Assembly: GCA_023101885.1 (NCBI GenBank) | Contig: JALPQD010000004.1 | Location: 16,892,688 to 16,956,687, forward strand | DNA length: 64,000 bases | Source of the DNA: Typhlomys cinereus | Lineage: Eukaryota; Chordata; Mammalia; Rodentia; Platacanthomyidae | Direction of reading: 5' to 3' | In this document: positions 33,725 through 42,955 of the stretch, in pieces | Layout: each line of letters starts with the position of its first letter | Position numbering within the stretch: position 1 is the stretch's first letter | The notes under the pieces: generated by a model | Database searches by the model: none | What the model was told of the DNA's origin: nothing | What the model saw: the letters and a program-made list of their open reading frames with translations, nothing else | Made by a program: the position numbers and the translations under genes

Positions 33725-33960
33725 GTTTCAGAGTTCTCCAAAGACACCAAATAAGTAATTTAATAGTGATTTAGATGACAAAACATGACAGGGAGATATT
33801 AGGTAGGTAGATTACAGATGTTAGATAGGTGACAAAGGAGCAAATAAATGGATGACAGCTATTTCATTGTTGAAATTAACTCATATAAACATAGAAATTC
33901 AAAAGCATAACCACCTCCTGGTTCTGTGGTGTTTAACCAGAAAATTCAGTGAAGTAATTC
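33725..33960 (-). mobile_element. Possible old ERVL-type LTR fragment, minus strand
   Basis: TTTCAGAGTTCTCCAAAGACACC resembles the reversed end of old ERVL LTRs (GGGTTCTCCAGAGAAACAGAACC). It is followed by a GATA/TAGG-rich stretch (AGGTAGGTAGATTACAGATG). The remainder could not be aligned. Weak. Confidence 0.35.
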
Positions 33961-35659
33961 AGTATTTAGACTCATATAAGCCTAATTATGTGAATTAAAT
34001 CATATAAGCATTGTATGACCGTATTAGGAATTGAACTGATTATAAAGGTAAACAAGTAACATAGAATAGAAAAGCAATTAATGAAAAGTTCTTGATTCAT
34101 GTATTTGTTTTTGAAGTCTGCCAAATGTTCCATATTCAGATGCCCAAAAAAAGCAACAACTTTTGTTGTAATGTGAAGTTTATATATTGATCCTGTCACC
34201 GGAAGAGGAGTAATCCTGACATCAACATTATAAAACACAGCAAAAGTCATAAAGTATACCAAATGAAGCTAGAGAAGACTCCTTTATTCAAACACAATGT
34301 TGTCAAATAGCTTTAAAGTCAAGTATCTAAAGTTAAAAAAAGGCAACTGTGATTTACATAAGGTACATACCACTCCTACAGAATTTTTTAATATTATAAA
34401 TAATCGCATTTGCTGTATGCAATTAAATTTGCTACAAGTAATTGGCAACTCAATGTTCACTTTAATTTTTTCATTATTCAAGGAATCTATTTTAAATTAA
34501 GCTTTTTGATCAATCAAATCATAAATATGCCTATGCATAAGTATGCAAAGCATTTTGGGTTAGTATAAATATATAAAATTCCTGCAGCCAGTTTTAAGCA
34601 AAAGAAAGCTTTTACAATGATGGCAACTCATGAATTACCAGAAAGGTATATATGTCAGCCTTCCAGGCCATGCAACCAGAAGAGAGCTCATGCCATGTCC
34701 CAGCAGAAAACCTTTTCTCCTTCTAGCATAAATTTTCATGCAAGGAAATATCTGCTACATTTAGAATCTATCACAATACATATGAATGTGCATCTACATA
34801 TGTAGTACATTATCAAAAACACACAGATCTCCTTCATTAGTATGGGTTTTGGTTATTTTCAATATAGCCTTTGATAAAATTTTGATAGGGTCCTGAGATT
34901 AGAGAAATACTCCAGGAATCATTTCATAAATAAAGTATGTTATAAAGATGGGCAAAACAGGGATAAAATGTTTATTTGTCTATTTATTTAATCCAATAAT
35001 AATAATTATAATCACATCCAAACATAAATAATAATTTGACATGAAGTATTAGACAACAACTGAAGAGAGTCATGAGACATGAGGTATAGACCATGGAACT
35101 ACACAGGAGCACATAGACTCCATAGACTCCTTTCCACTTTGCACCATAGGAGAGAAAATGTTGTCAATGGCTAGAGGAAAAAAATGAGTGAATAAAGGGT
35201 ATAATATGCCTGCAACCATGACAACTGAAGCCAAGTGGGAAGGGACCCAGGAGAGATATCATTAACATTCATGAAGAGTGCTCCTGAGATTAAGCGTGAT
35301 TTCTGAGGAACAAGGCAGTAACTAAATTCTAATTCAATGACATGTTTTCCTCTGGTTTAAATTTAATACATTACAGAAGAGCATTCTTGTTCTACACCCA
35401 AAAAGGGTTTATTTATAGACATTTTCTTTTGCAATTACACAATTACAAGTGTTAGCAATTACAGTTGATGGTGGGTCCTTCTCTCATCTTATATGTCTGA
35501 AATACTAGTTGGTTTCTAGTAATTCCTTCTTTATAACTTCTGGAGAAACATTGGAAAATGTCCCATGTTGGAAAATTGAGTTTGTTGTTTCAATTTTTGC
35601 ATGTGATGAAAACTTTTAAAAATTTAACATATTTTTTTTTACTTTTAGTCAATTAGGGG
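33961..35659. other. Unique AT-rich DNA, nothing recognised
   Basis: No element or convincing coding frame. The 96-codon minus frame at 33972-34262 has no recognisable domain. Confidence 0.4.
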
Positions 35660-35812
35660 AGGCATGTAATTAACAAGTGTGTGTATGGAAGTCAGAAGAC
35701 AACTTGAGGTAGTTGGTTCTCTTCTTCCACCATGTAGTTCTGAGGATCAAGCAAAGATCATAAGGCCTGGTCTTCAGCTCCTTCATCTGCTGATCAGTCT
35801 CCCAGACCTCCA
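35660..35812 (-). mobile_element. B3 SINE, minus strand
   Basis: Reversed B3 body: GTATGGAAGTCAGAAGACAA, CTTGAGGTAGTTGGTTCTC, TTCTTCCACCATGTAGTTCTG, AGGATCAAGCAAAGATCATAA and GGCCTGGTC. It ends with the head relic (CTGATCAGTCTCCCAGACC). Confidence 0.75.
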
Positions 35813-36800
35813 TAGAGGTTTTTAATGAAAAAGACTGCAATGTTTTTCAGGCTAAGATGGTGAAATTCATTTTTGACATCAAAAAAATCCCAATAATGTA
35901 ACAAATGCAATGTTTCTTCTAATATTTTGGTGACGATAGAATGCATTAACAATTTCTAACTGAGACAATATTATAAAGCACCAAAGAATAATAGTAATAA
36001 CCACTGTGTATCACATAGCATATTTGTTTTAAAATGTGCTGGAATAAGTATATTCTAATAAGATGGAAATGATTACCTGCACAATGAAAACAAACAAATA
36101 ACCTATGAAAAAACATACATCTGAAATTGACATTTTTGCCTAAGTATGATGATCACTCTGATATGAAAACCACATATTCATTAAGCTTCTGGAAATTGAT
36201 GGAAAAACAATTCTCCTTAGATACTTGTTGCTTTGGATGTTGGTAAGCACTGAAATAAAGGCTGGTGAGTATTTTATGGTTCTTGATGTCAGCTGTTACA
36301 TAGCTAATACCAGATTCAACTGCTATGAAACAATAGTTGGCCTATTTCATTACAGAGATTTTTGCCTTCTTTACTTTCCCTTTTCAATAAAAGAAAAGGA
36401 AAGGACATAAAGTCTTACCTATGATTTAAATAATGGAAGACTTTCCTATTAATGTCTTATTTCCATATTTTATTTTAGAATTCCAAGAAGTCTTATTTCC
36501 ATATTTTATTTTAGAATTCCAAGAAGTTTTTAAAAATGTCAATGTGGTTTAGAAAATATTGGCGAGGTAAGGGCGTTCTTACTTTACTTATTCTTTTCAA
36601 TTCATTTAATAACAAGACAACTTGGGGGCAGCAAAATGGCAAAGAAAAGAGTCAGTCAACTCCTAAACTAGCCCAAGTAATGTTTTCATAGACACACAAA
36701 AAATACCTCTCCTCTCTTTCTCTCTTGCACTCTCACTCTCTCACTCTTTCTCTCCATATGTAGATATATCAGAGTATTACACATACAGGGTGATTTTTCT
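35813..36800. other. Unique AT-rich DNA with one tandem duplication
   Basis: No mobile element was recognised apart from the 36-bp duplication at 36454-36525 and a CT-rich run at about 36708-36755. Confidence 0.4.
36454..36525. repeat. Perfect 36-bp tandem duplication
   Basis: The unit beginning GTCTTATTTCCATATTTTAT and ending GAATTCCAAGAA occurs twice head-to-tail (36454-36489 and 36490-36525) with no mismatch. That indicates a recent local duplication. Confidence 0.97.
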
Positions 36801-36804
36801 TTTC

Positions 36805-36908
36805 TTTAGTTTTTCTCTGTGATTCAGGTTGGCCTCAGACATGCATCAATCTTACTGTATCAAAAACTACAAGGTGCTGGGATTAGGAGCATATACCACC
36901 ACACCCAA
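36805..36908 (-). mobile_element. B1 SINE fragment, minus strand
   Basis: The reversed B1 end part includes CTCTGTGATTCAGGTTGGCC, TCAGACATGCATCAATCTTAC, AAGGTGCTGGGATTAGGAGC and ATATACCACCACACCCAAC. The match to the reversed B1 consensus order is clear. Confidence 0.8.
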
Positions 36909-37045
36909 CATTCAAGGGAGCAAACTTGACTTTGGGAAATGTCCCGAATTGCTTCTACCTCCCTTTTGTTTCACTCTGGGATGTCTCAGGCTCCACCCAC
37001 CAGGACAGAAAGTGCAGGCCACATTTTCTGCCTGGTGTATATGTT
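36909..37045 (-). mobile_element. B2-superfamily SINE body fragment, minus strand
   Basis: CACTCTGGGATGTCTCAGGC, TCCACCCACCAGGACAGAAAG, TGCAGGCCACATTTTCTGCC and TGGTGTATATG match the reversed body of the SINE at 4510. The head half is missing. Confidence 0.6.
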
Positions 37046-37554
37046 TAATTTTAAAGAAATGAGAAATCAGTCTCAGGCCCCTGGGACATACCCCCATGCC
37101 AAATGAGAGCCTCAGGAGCCAGGGGATGGACCAACAACATGCCCCGGACCCAAGGGACCAACCTCCATGCCAGGTAAGAGCCAGTGGAGCCAAGGGAAGT
37201 ATCATTACACAACAAAGACACCACCCTCTCCTCTACTCCCTGCCATGTGTTGACCCAGTAGCAGGGGATAGCCGTATCACACAGGCAGAAGATCCCATCC
37301 AAATCTAGAGAAGCTTTTCCAAAAACAGCCCAAATTAGACAACCTTATCTAATTTAGGAAAGCAAAAACCAATTGCCAAAGAAAACAGTCACAGACTTAA
37401 CAGAAGATGTTTAATCACATTATAAAAAAAAATCACAAAATATAATAAATTCTGGGAAGACATGTCTCCTACAAAAAACACCACTACCACCGCCACCTTC
37501 ATGATAGATTTTTATCAGAATAACCTCATGGACCCCAGTCACGAAAGGAACATT

Positions 37555-37937
37555 CAAGATAATGTCTCTGCGCAATGATCAACTTATCATTGACTCCTCA
37601 AAGTCTAGCATGGACTAAAGGCACTAGGATCCTTAGAAGCAAGGGATTAACAGTCAAAACAGTGTTCCTATACTTAAGGGAACACAAGAAAGCTTTCTAG
37701 GAAATGCCACTGAGTCCTTGCACCTCATCAGAGAGGAGGACCCAGAGGAAAGTTTGATATACACATTAAAGGATGCTCCAGGGATGGTGGGGGAGACAAT
37801 GAGAGAAAGGGATGAAGGGGGGAAAGGAAGGGGAAAAGGGGGGAGGGAGCAGGGAGGTCCAGGGAGGGATGAAAGGAGGGAAAGGACAGGGGTACCTATT
37901 ATGTTTGTATGAGCAGAAAAATAAATGAATTTTAAAA
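37555..37937 (+). mobile_element. 3'UTR-only LINE-1 insertion, plus strand
   Basis: Collinear with the short L1 at 42002-42371: GACTCCTCAAAGTCTAGCAT, CACTAGGATCCTTAGAAGCA, CAGTGTTCCTATACTTAAGGG, CATCAGAGAGGAGGACCCAG, a G-rich tract (37780-37885) and GTTTGTATGAGCAGAAAAAT ending in A-rich DNA. It lies inside the ORF1 region of an older L1. A possible short target duplication TCAAGATxATG (about 37553 and 37959) is weak. Confidence 0.8.
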
Positions 37938-37989
37938 AAGAAATATTACTGATATTGTCAAGATGATGACATATTGACATCAGCAAATT

Positions 37990-38935
37990 TAGAAAAGTTC
38001 TAGAAAATTAACATTACAAACCAAAAAAGGAACATGAAGAACTCAGAAAATGAGCAAGAATATAAAGTTATGTGAACAGAGAAGTAATTTAAAAATTTCC
38101 TGAGATGAAAAAGGAAATAGAGGTAACAAGAACAAATTTGGAATAGGTGAAAAAACTGGAAACTGAAAGTCAACTGGAATTCAAAGCTAAGCTAACTAAA
38201 TTGAAAATTTAGCACACAGAATAATCAAACAGAAGATAGAATAAAAGCTCTGGAAAATAAGATGACAGAAGAGGATTATTCAATTAAATACTGAAAAGAC
38301 AAAAGAAAATGGAAGGAATATTTAAAAACTATAGGATGCCATGAAGAAGCCAAATTTATGCATTCATGGTCCCCGAACAAGAAATCAAGAAGCACCTCCA
38401 AATCAGATCTTTCCAGAAATCAGAAATGAGAATTCAAGGAATTATAGCCCCATCCAAATACAAGACACATATCACACACCATTCAGATATGACCAAAATA
38501 GCACAAGGCAAAAAAAAAAAAATAACAACATCTCAGATACAGGATAAAGAGAACATTCTAAGAGTTGCAAGACAGAAAACTCAAGTCACATTTAAAGGGA
38601 CTATTAGAATAATAGTTGACTTTTCAGTGGAAAAAGTAAAACTAAGAAGGTCTTGAAAAGGCATTCTTCAGGTCAAAAAAGGTCACAAACTGCTATATCC
38701 AGGCAAATTGTCAATCATGCTTCAACATGAAAGAAAAGTATATTCTGACAAAGACAAACTGAAGTCTTTCTTATCTACCAAAATAAGCCTGCAGAAAACA
38801 CTAGAAAAAATTCTCAAGACAGACAAAATTTATCAGCACACTCAAGTAGGAAAAGGAAAAAATAATCCTAATACAACTACCAAGCAACTAATTGTCAATA
38901 GAAGAAAAAAACAAATAAACTCAAAAAAATGACAT
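37990..38935 (+). pseudogene. L1 ORF1 pseudogene of the 37-41 kb element
   Basis: Coiled-coil-like sequence rich in K, E and N is readable in broken frames up to about 38330. The RNA-binding part follows from 38341, with KKPNLCIHG, a QEAPPNQIF stretch and ITHHSDMTK. At 38520-38656 are DKENILRVARQKTQVTFKG and a TIRIIVDFSVEKVKLRR stretch equivalent to the conserved TFKGKPIKITNDFS segment. The downstream end (QHERKVYSDKDKLKSFLSTK) is in another frame. An A14 run near 38510 lies at a frame break. Confidence 0.75.
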
Positions 38936-38959
38936 GAATCAACAAAAAATTCTCAATTA

Positions 38960-39800
38960 TAGCTTTAAACATCATTGAGATCAACTCTCCAGTCAAGAGA
39001 CACAGGCTAACAGCATGGATTAAATACCATAACCCATAAATATGCTACCTCTAAAACAGACTACACTTTGAAAGATAAACATTGTTATCTCAGGATCAAA
39101 GGATAGTTGAAGTTACTCCAAGGAAATCTAACTAGAAAACAAAAAAGGTCACCATCCTAATATCTGAAGAAATAGACTTCAAATCATAAGAGATATAGAA
39201 GGATACTATATGATCCTTAAAGACACAATACATCTGGAAGAGTTCACATTATTAACATACTTGCACACACCATACTCTCACAGACAGGCAGGTAGAAAGG
39301 CCAAAAATGGACAGAGACTTACTGGAAATAATTCAAACCATAGACCAAATGGACCTGACAGGCATCTTCTGGACATTCCATCCTAACACCAAATAATATA
39401 CATTCTTTTCAGCAGCCCATGAAACATTCTTGAAAATAGACCACATGCTAGACCACAGAGCTAGTGTTTTGAAATCCAAGAAAACTGAAATCACTGCCTG
39501 TGACCATCAAGGAATAAAGATGGACATCCATAACAAGACAAATAACAGAAATTACACAAACTCTTGGAAATTTAACAATATGCTGATGAATGATGAATGG
39601 GTCTTCACAGAATTAAAAAATATAAATTCAAAAATTCCAAGACTTCAATGATAATGACAACACATCATATCAAAACCTTTGGGATATGAGGAAGGCAGTC
39701 ATAAGAGAAAAATTCATAATACTCAATGCCTACATCAAAAGAGGAAGCATCACAAGTTAAAATTTTGACATTTCACCTTAAAGCTGGATGGAACTAAACA
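38960..39800 (+). pseudogene. L1 ORF2 5' half (endonuclease) pseudogene
   Basis: The endonuclease start is recognisable at 38965-39010 (INSPVKRHRL-like). Near 39420 are FLKIDHMLDHR and the ITACDHQGIKMDIHN stretch, in which the SDHHG motif reads CDHQG. The segment continues to NTSYQNLWDMRKAVIREKFI and stops near 39800, around the LKALEKLEQ region, where orientation switches. Confidence 0.75.
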
Positions 39801-39814
39801 GGAATAAACCAATT

Positions 39815-40245
39815 ATTTAGATACCTGGTAGAATTCTGTGCTGGTCCCAGACTTTTCTTGGTAGGGAAAGTCATTATTACTGCTTCAACTTTGTCCTTTT
39901 ATGTAGGACTATTAAAATAATCCAATTCAATAGCTTATCTTTGGTGTGATATATGTGTTTAGAAATCCCTCCATCTTTTATGATTGTCCAACTTTATGGT
40001 ATATAAATTCTTATTGTTTAACCTTATGTTTCTCTGAATTTCCTTGACATATGTTGAGATTCATTTTCTTCTTTAATTTTTTTAACTTTTAGTTTCTCTC
40101 TTCTAGTTTTGATTAATTTACCTAAGGGTTTGTGAATCTTGTTAAGTTTTTCAAAGCACCAATTTTTTGTTTCATTCTATGTGTTTTTCTGTCTTGGTTT
40201 CAGTTATTTCTCAATTTGATTGACCTTGGCCAGCACTTCCTCAAT
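39815..40245 (-). mobile_element. Inverted L1 ORF2 block
   Basis: Read on the minus strand, this segment is the next piece of ORF2, equivalent to about 53190-53580 of the minus-strand L1 in this window. Landmarks on the plus strand are CTGGTAGAATTCTGTGCTGG, GTTTCTCTGAATTTCCTTGA, TTTGATTAATTTACCTAAGGG and TTTTTCAAAGCACCAATTTTTTG. It lies between two plus-oriented ORF2 pieces. Confidence 0.8.
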
Positions 40246-40970
40246 AAGATCTCAAAGAAACAGAGAATAAGTCCAACAATAAATGAGTGAAACTGTATGG
40301 AATTTAATGACTTTGCTCAGCAAAAGGGCAACCTACAAAATTTGAGAGCATTTTAACTAACTACACATCTAATAGAGGACCAATATGCAGAGTACACAAA
40401 GAACTTCAAAAATTAATACCAGAGAAGTAAACAGCCCCATTAAAAAGAATTGAAAAAAAAAAGCTTCTCATAAGACAAAATGAAAATGTCTAACATCTTA
40501 AAAAATGTTCTACCTCTCTAGTCATTAGGAAAATATAAATTAAAACCATTCTGAGATATTATCTTACTACAGTCACAATGATTATCATCCAAAATGCAAA
40601 AATAAGATACCGCCAAATGATGGTGTGGATGTGGGGAGGAGACTCACACATTGCTAGTGGGACTGTAACTTATACAACCCTTTTATAGATAAATTTGGAG
40701 GTTCTCAAAAAAAGTCAAAAGTTGAAATTCTATATGATCCTACCATACCACTCTTGGGGAATATTCCCCCAAAACACTGCATCGTGCAACAGAGTTGGAT
40801 GTACAACTGTATTCATAGCACCCTTTTTCACAATAGCAAAGAAATGGAACCAACCTCAAAGTCCAACAACTGAGGAGTGGTTAATGAAAATGTGGTAAAT
40901 ATATACAGTAGAATACTATTCATCTGTCAGGTAAGATGAACTAATACAATTTACCATTAAATGGATGGAA
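40246..40970 (+). pseudogene. L1 ORF2 C-terminal pseudogene fragment
   Basis: ORF2 sequence resumes in sense near the ...ALxxGN region (ATGACTTTGCTCAGCAAAAGG, ACATCTAATAGAGGACCAAT). It includes TAGTCATTAGGAAAATATAAA, a TATGATCCTACCATACCACTC block (YDPTIPL) and AATAGCAAAGAAATGGAACC. It ends past GAGCGAAATATCCCAGATGC. The Cys-rich block is eroded. No long frame is open. Confidence 0.75.
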
Positions 40971-41480
40971 CTAAATGCAATCATATTGAGCGAAATATCC
41001 CAGATGCAGAAAGACAGGCATTGCATATTTTCCCTTGTAAGTGGATCCTAACATTAAGTCTTCAGTTTGAGGTACTCGAACAGAAGCTCTTACAATATCC
41101 ACAAACACAAAGGAGCACAAACTGAAGAGGCGGGGTGGAAGAGGACTCCCAAAAAGCAGAAAAAAAGAACAGATGTGAAAAGTTTAAAAAGGCTTTTATG
41201 CAAAAAAAAAATCTTGAAAGGGAGGGGAAAACAGGAATAACACACAGTAGAGATCCGGGTTAACCTCCAAGTAACCAATCACCTGCTTATGAGTCTTAAC
41301 TTCCCACCCCTCCTCAATGGCAGGGAACAACCACCAAGCTATATAAACTAGTCTAAACAACAGTGGACAGGGAGAAAGCAGACACTAAATAGGATCAGAT
41401 GCCTCAATACTAACCAAGAACATTCTGTAGTGAACTTCTCTCTAAAAACCTCTCATTCTATCTTTAGATAAGAAAAGATC

Positions 41481-41985
41481 TCAACAACCAAACAAAATGC
41501 AACCTAGTGCAATTGAAAATAATGAAATATACAACATACCATATAATAGCCAAGGATAGAACGTCTTTAACACTCCCAATAGTTCATGACCTAAATTCTA
41601 AGTGCCCTGATAAGAAGGGGCCACTAGATTATCAAGAAGACCATAATTCACAAATGCACATATTTAATACATTATATCTCTAAATATGCACTAGAAAACC
41701 TTTATGTGGTTATGTTTGAAAATATAATAAGGTAATTTTAAGTTAAAAAGTAGTCTTATTTCACTAAAAATATATGAAACATCAGGCTTCAAAACAATTT
41801 TGAAGGAAGGATTATAGTGGTAACATTTCATATGTAAAGAATGTAGTAAAGCTTTCTGTATGCTGAATTTACACATATTTCATTTTTTGGTTTTGCTAAG
41901 GCTCTAAAAAATAGTGGAGAAAGAGGGAAGAAAGGGAGAAAAAGGAGAAAGAAGAGGAGGTAGATTATGTAGAAAAGAAGGAGGT
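41481..41985. other. AT-rich, nothing certain
   Basis: Apart from a purine-rich patch at 41912-41995, no element was recognised. Confidence 0.35.
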
Positions 41986-42387
41986 AGAAAAGTTTCCAAA
42001 TACTTTGCATGCCCTGCACAATGTCCAACACACTATTGACCCCTCAAATTCTAAGCATTTGCTAAAGACACTAAGATCCTTGGAGGCAAAGGATTGACAG
42101 CCACAGTAGTGTTCCTATGCTTAAGGGGAACACAGGAAAGGGTTCTGGGAAATGACACTGGGTCCTTGCACCTCATCAGAGAGGAGGACCCAGAGGAGAG
42201 TCTGGCATGCACATTAAAGGATGCTCCGGGGATGGGAGAGGGAGGCACTGGGGAATAGGGAGGGAGGGGGGAGGGTAGGGGGGGATAGGGTGGTGGGAGG
42301 TTGGAGGGAGGGAGGGGACCGGTGTACCTGTTAAAGTTGTATGAGTAGAAATAAAAAAAAAAGAAAAAAAAAGAAAAGTTTCCAAAT
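41986..42387 (+). mobile_element. 3'UTR-only LINE-1 insertion with perfect 16-bp TSD
   Basis: The insert 42002-42371 begins abruptly in L1 3'UTR (ATGCCCTGCACAATGTCCAA). It contains the G-rich polypurine tract (42225-42320) and ends in GTTGTATGAGTAGAAATAAA and A-rich DNA. The target-site duplication AGAAAAGTTTCCAAAT is perfect at 41986-42001 and 42372-42387. It carries no ORF2 sequence. Same young subfamily as the 49.8-55.9 kb L1. Confidence 0.96.
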
Positions 42388-42403
42388 GCCTATCAATTGT
42401 CTC

Positions 42404-42470
42404 AACCTATATATATATACATATATACGTATATATATATTATATATAACCTATATATCTATATAAATTT
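42404..42470. repeat. (AT)n / TATATA low-complexity tract
   Basis: Alternating AT/TA dinucleotide run with short interruptions, directly downstream of the short L1. Confidence 0.85.
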
Positions 42471-42612
42471 ATACATATTTCAATGATTTTTGCTAGTTTT
42501 TGTTAGAAATCATAACTTCATAAAATTACATACTTATGGTGTTGAAACTATGATGTGTTGCTAATTATCTTTACCAATGAAGATGGAATACCTATATCTT
42601 AGTGGTATATAA

Positions 42613-42661
42613 TAGCAGGCGACTTTCTTTTTCTAAAAAAAAAAAAAAAACTTTGTGTGTA

Positions 42662-42723
<62 letters not shown>

Positions 42724-42955
42724 CACATTGTGTATCCCTGTGGAGGGCCAAGGATAACTTCTGGCAATTATTCTGGATTGTTTCTATGCCTTCTTGCTTC
42801 ATTGTGGGATTTCCCAAGTTCTGCCCACTAGGGTCAGAAGTTCAGACCATCACCATTTCCACCTAGAATTTTTATGTGGGACTCATAAAAATTGCTTCTG
42901 AGGCAAAGTCTTAACTCCTGAGCCATCTCTCCAACCCAGTAGCAAGCTACTTCTA
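42613..42955 (-). mobile_element. B2-superfamily SINE (older subfamily), minus strand
   Basis: The reversed head at the right end reads CTTAACTCCTGAGCCATCTC, TCCAACCC. The body is GGAGGGCCAAGGATAACTTC, TGGGATTTCCCAAGTTCTGC and CCACTAGGGTCAGAAGTTC. The tail is GT- then GA-rich (42654-42723). A diverged target duplication TAGCAxGCxACTTxT may lie at 42613-42628 and 42940-42955. The same older subfamily occurs at 1514, 47661 and 57295. Confidence 0.75.
42654..42723. repeat. (TG)n(GA)n microsatellite
   Basis: About 26 bp GT-rich followed by about 44 bp GA-rich. It is the expanded 3' tail of the surrounding minus-strand SINE. Confidence 0.95.

Larger units (their letters stand above)
37065..41480 (+). 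mobile_element. Old near-full-length LINE-1, plus strand, rearranged
   Basis: It appears to comprise a 5'UTR (about 37065-37460) and a degraded ORF1 (about 37460-38930) interrupted by an L1 3'UTR insert (37555-37937). Next is the ORF2 5' half (38935-39800), then an inverted ORF2 block (39815-40245). The ORF2 3' end (40246-40970) and a 3'UTR to about 41480 follow. About 500 codons of ORF2, including the reverse-transcriptase core, are absent. Stops and indels are frequent. The 3'UTR limit is uncertain. Confidence 0.7.
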
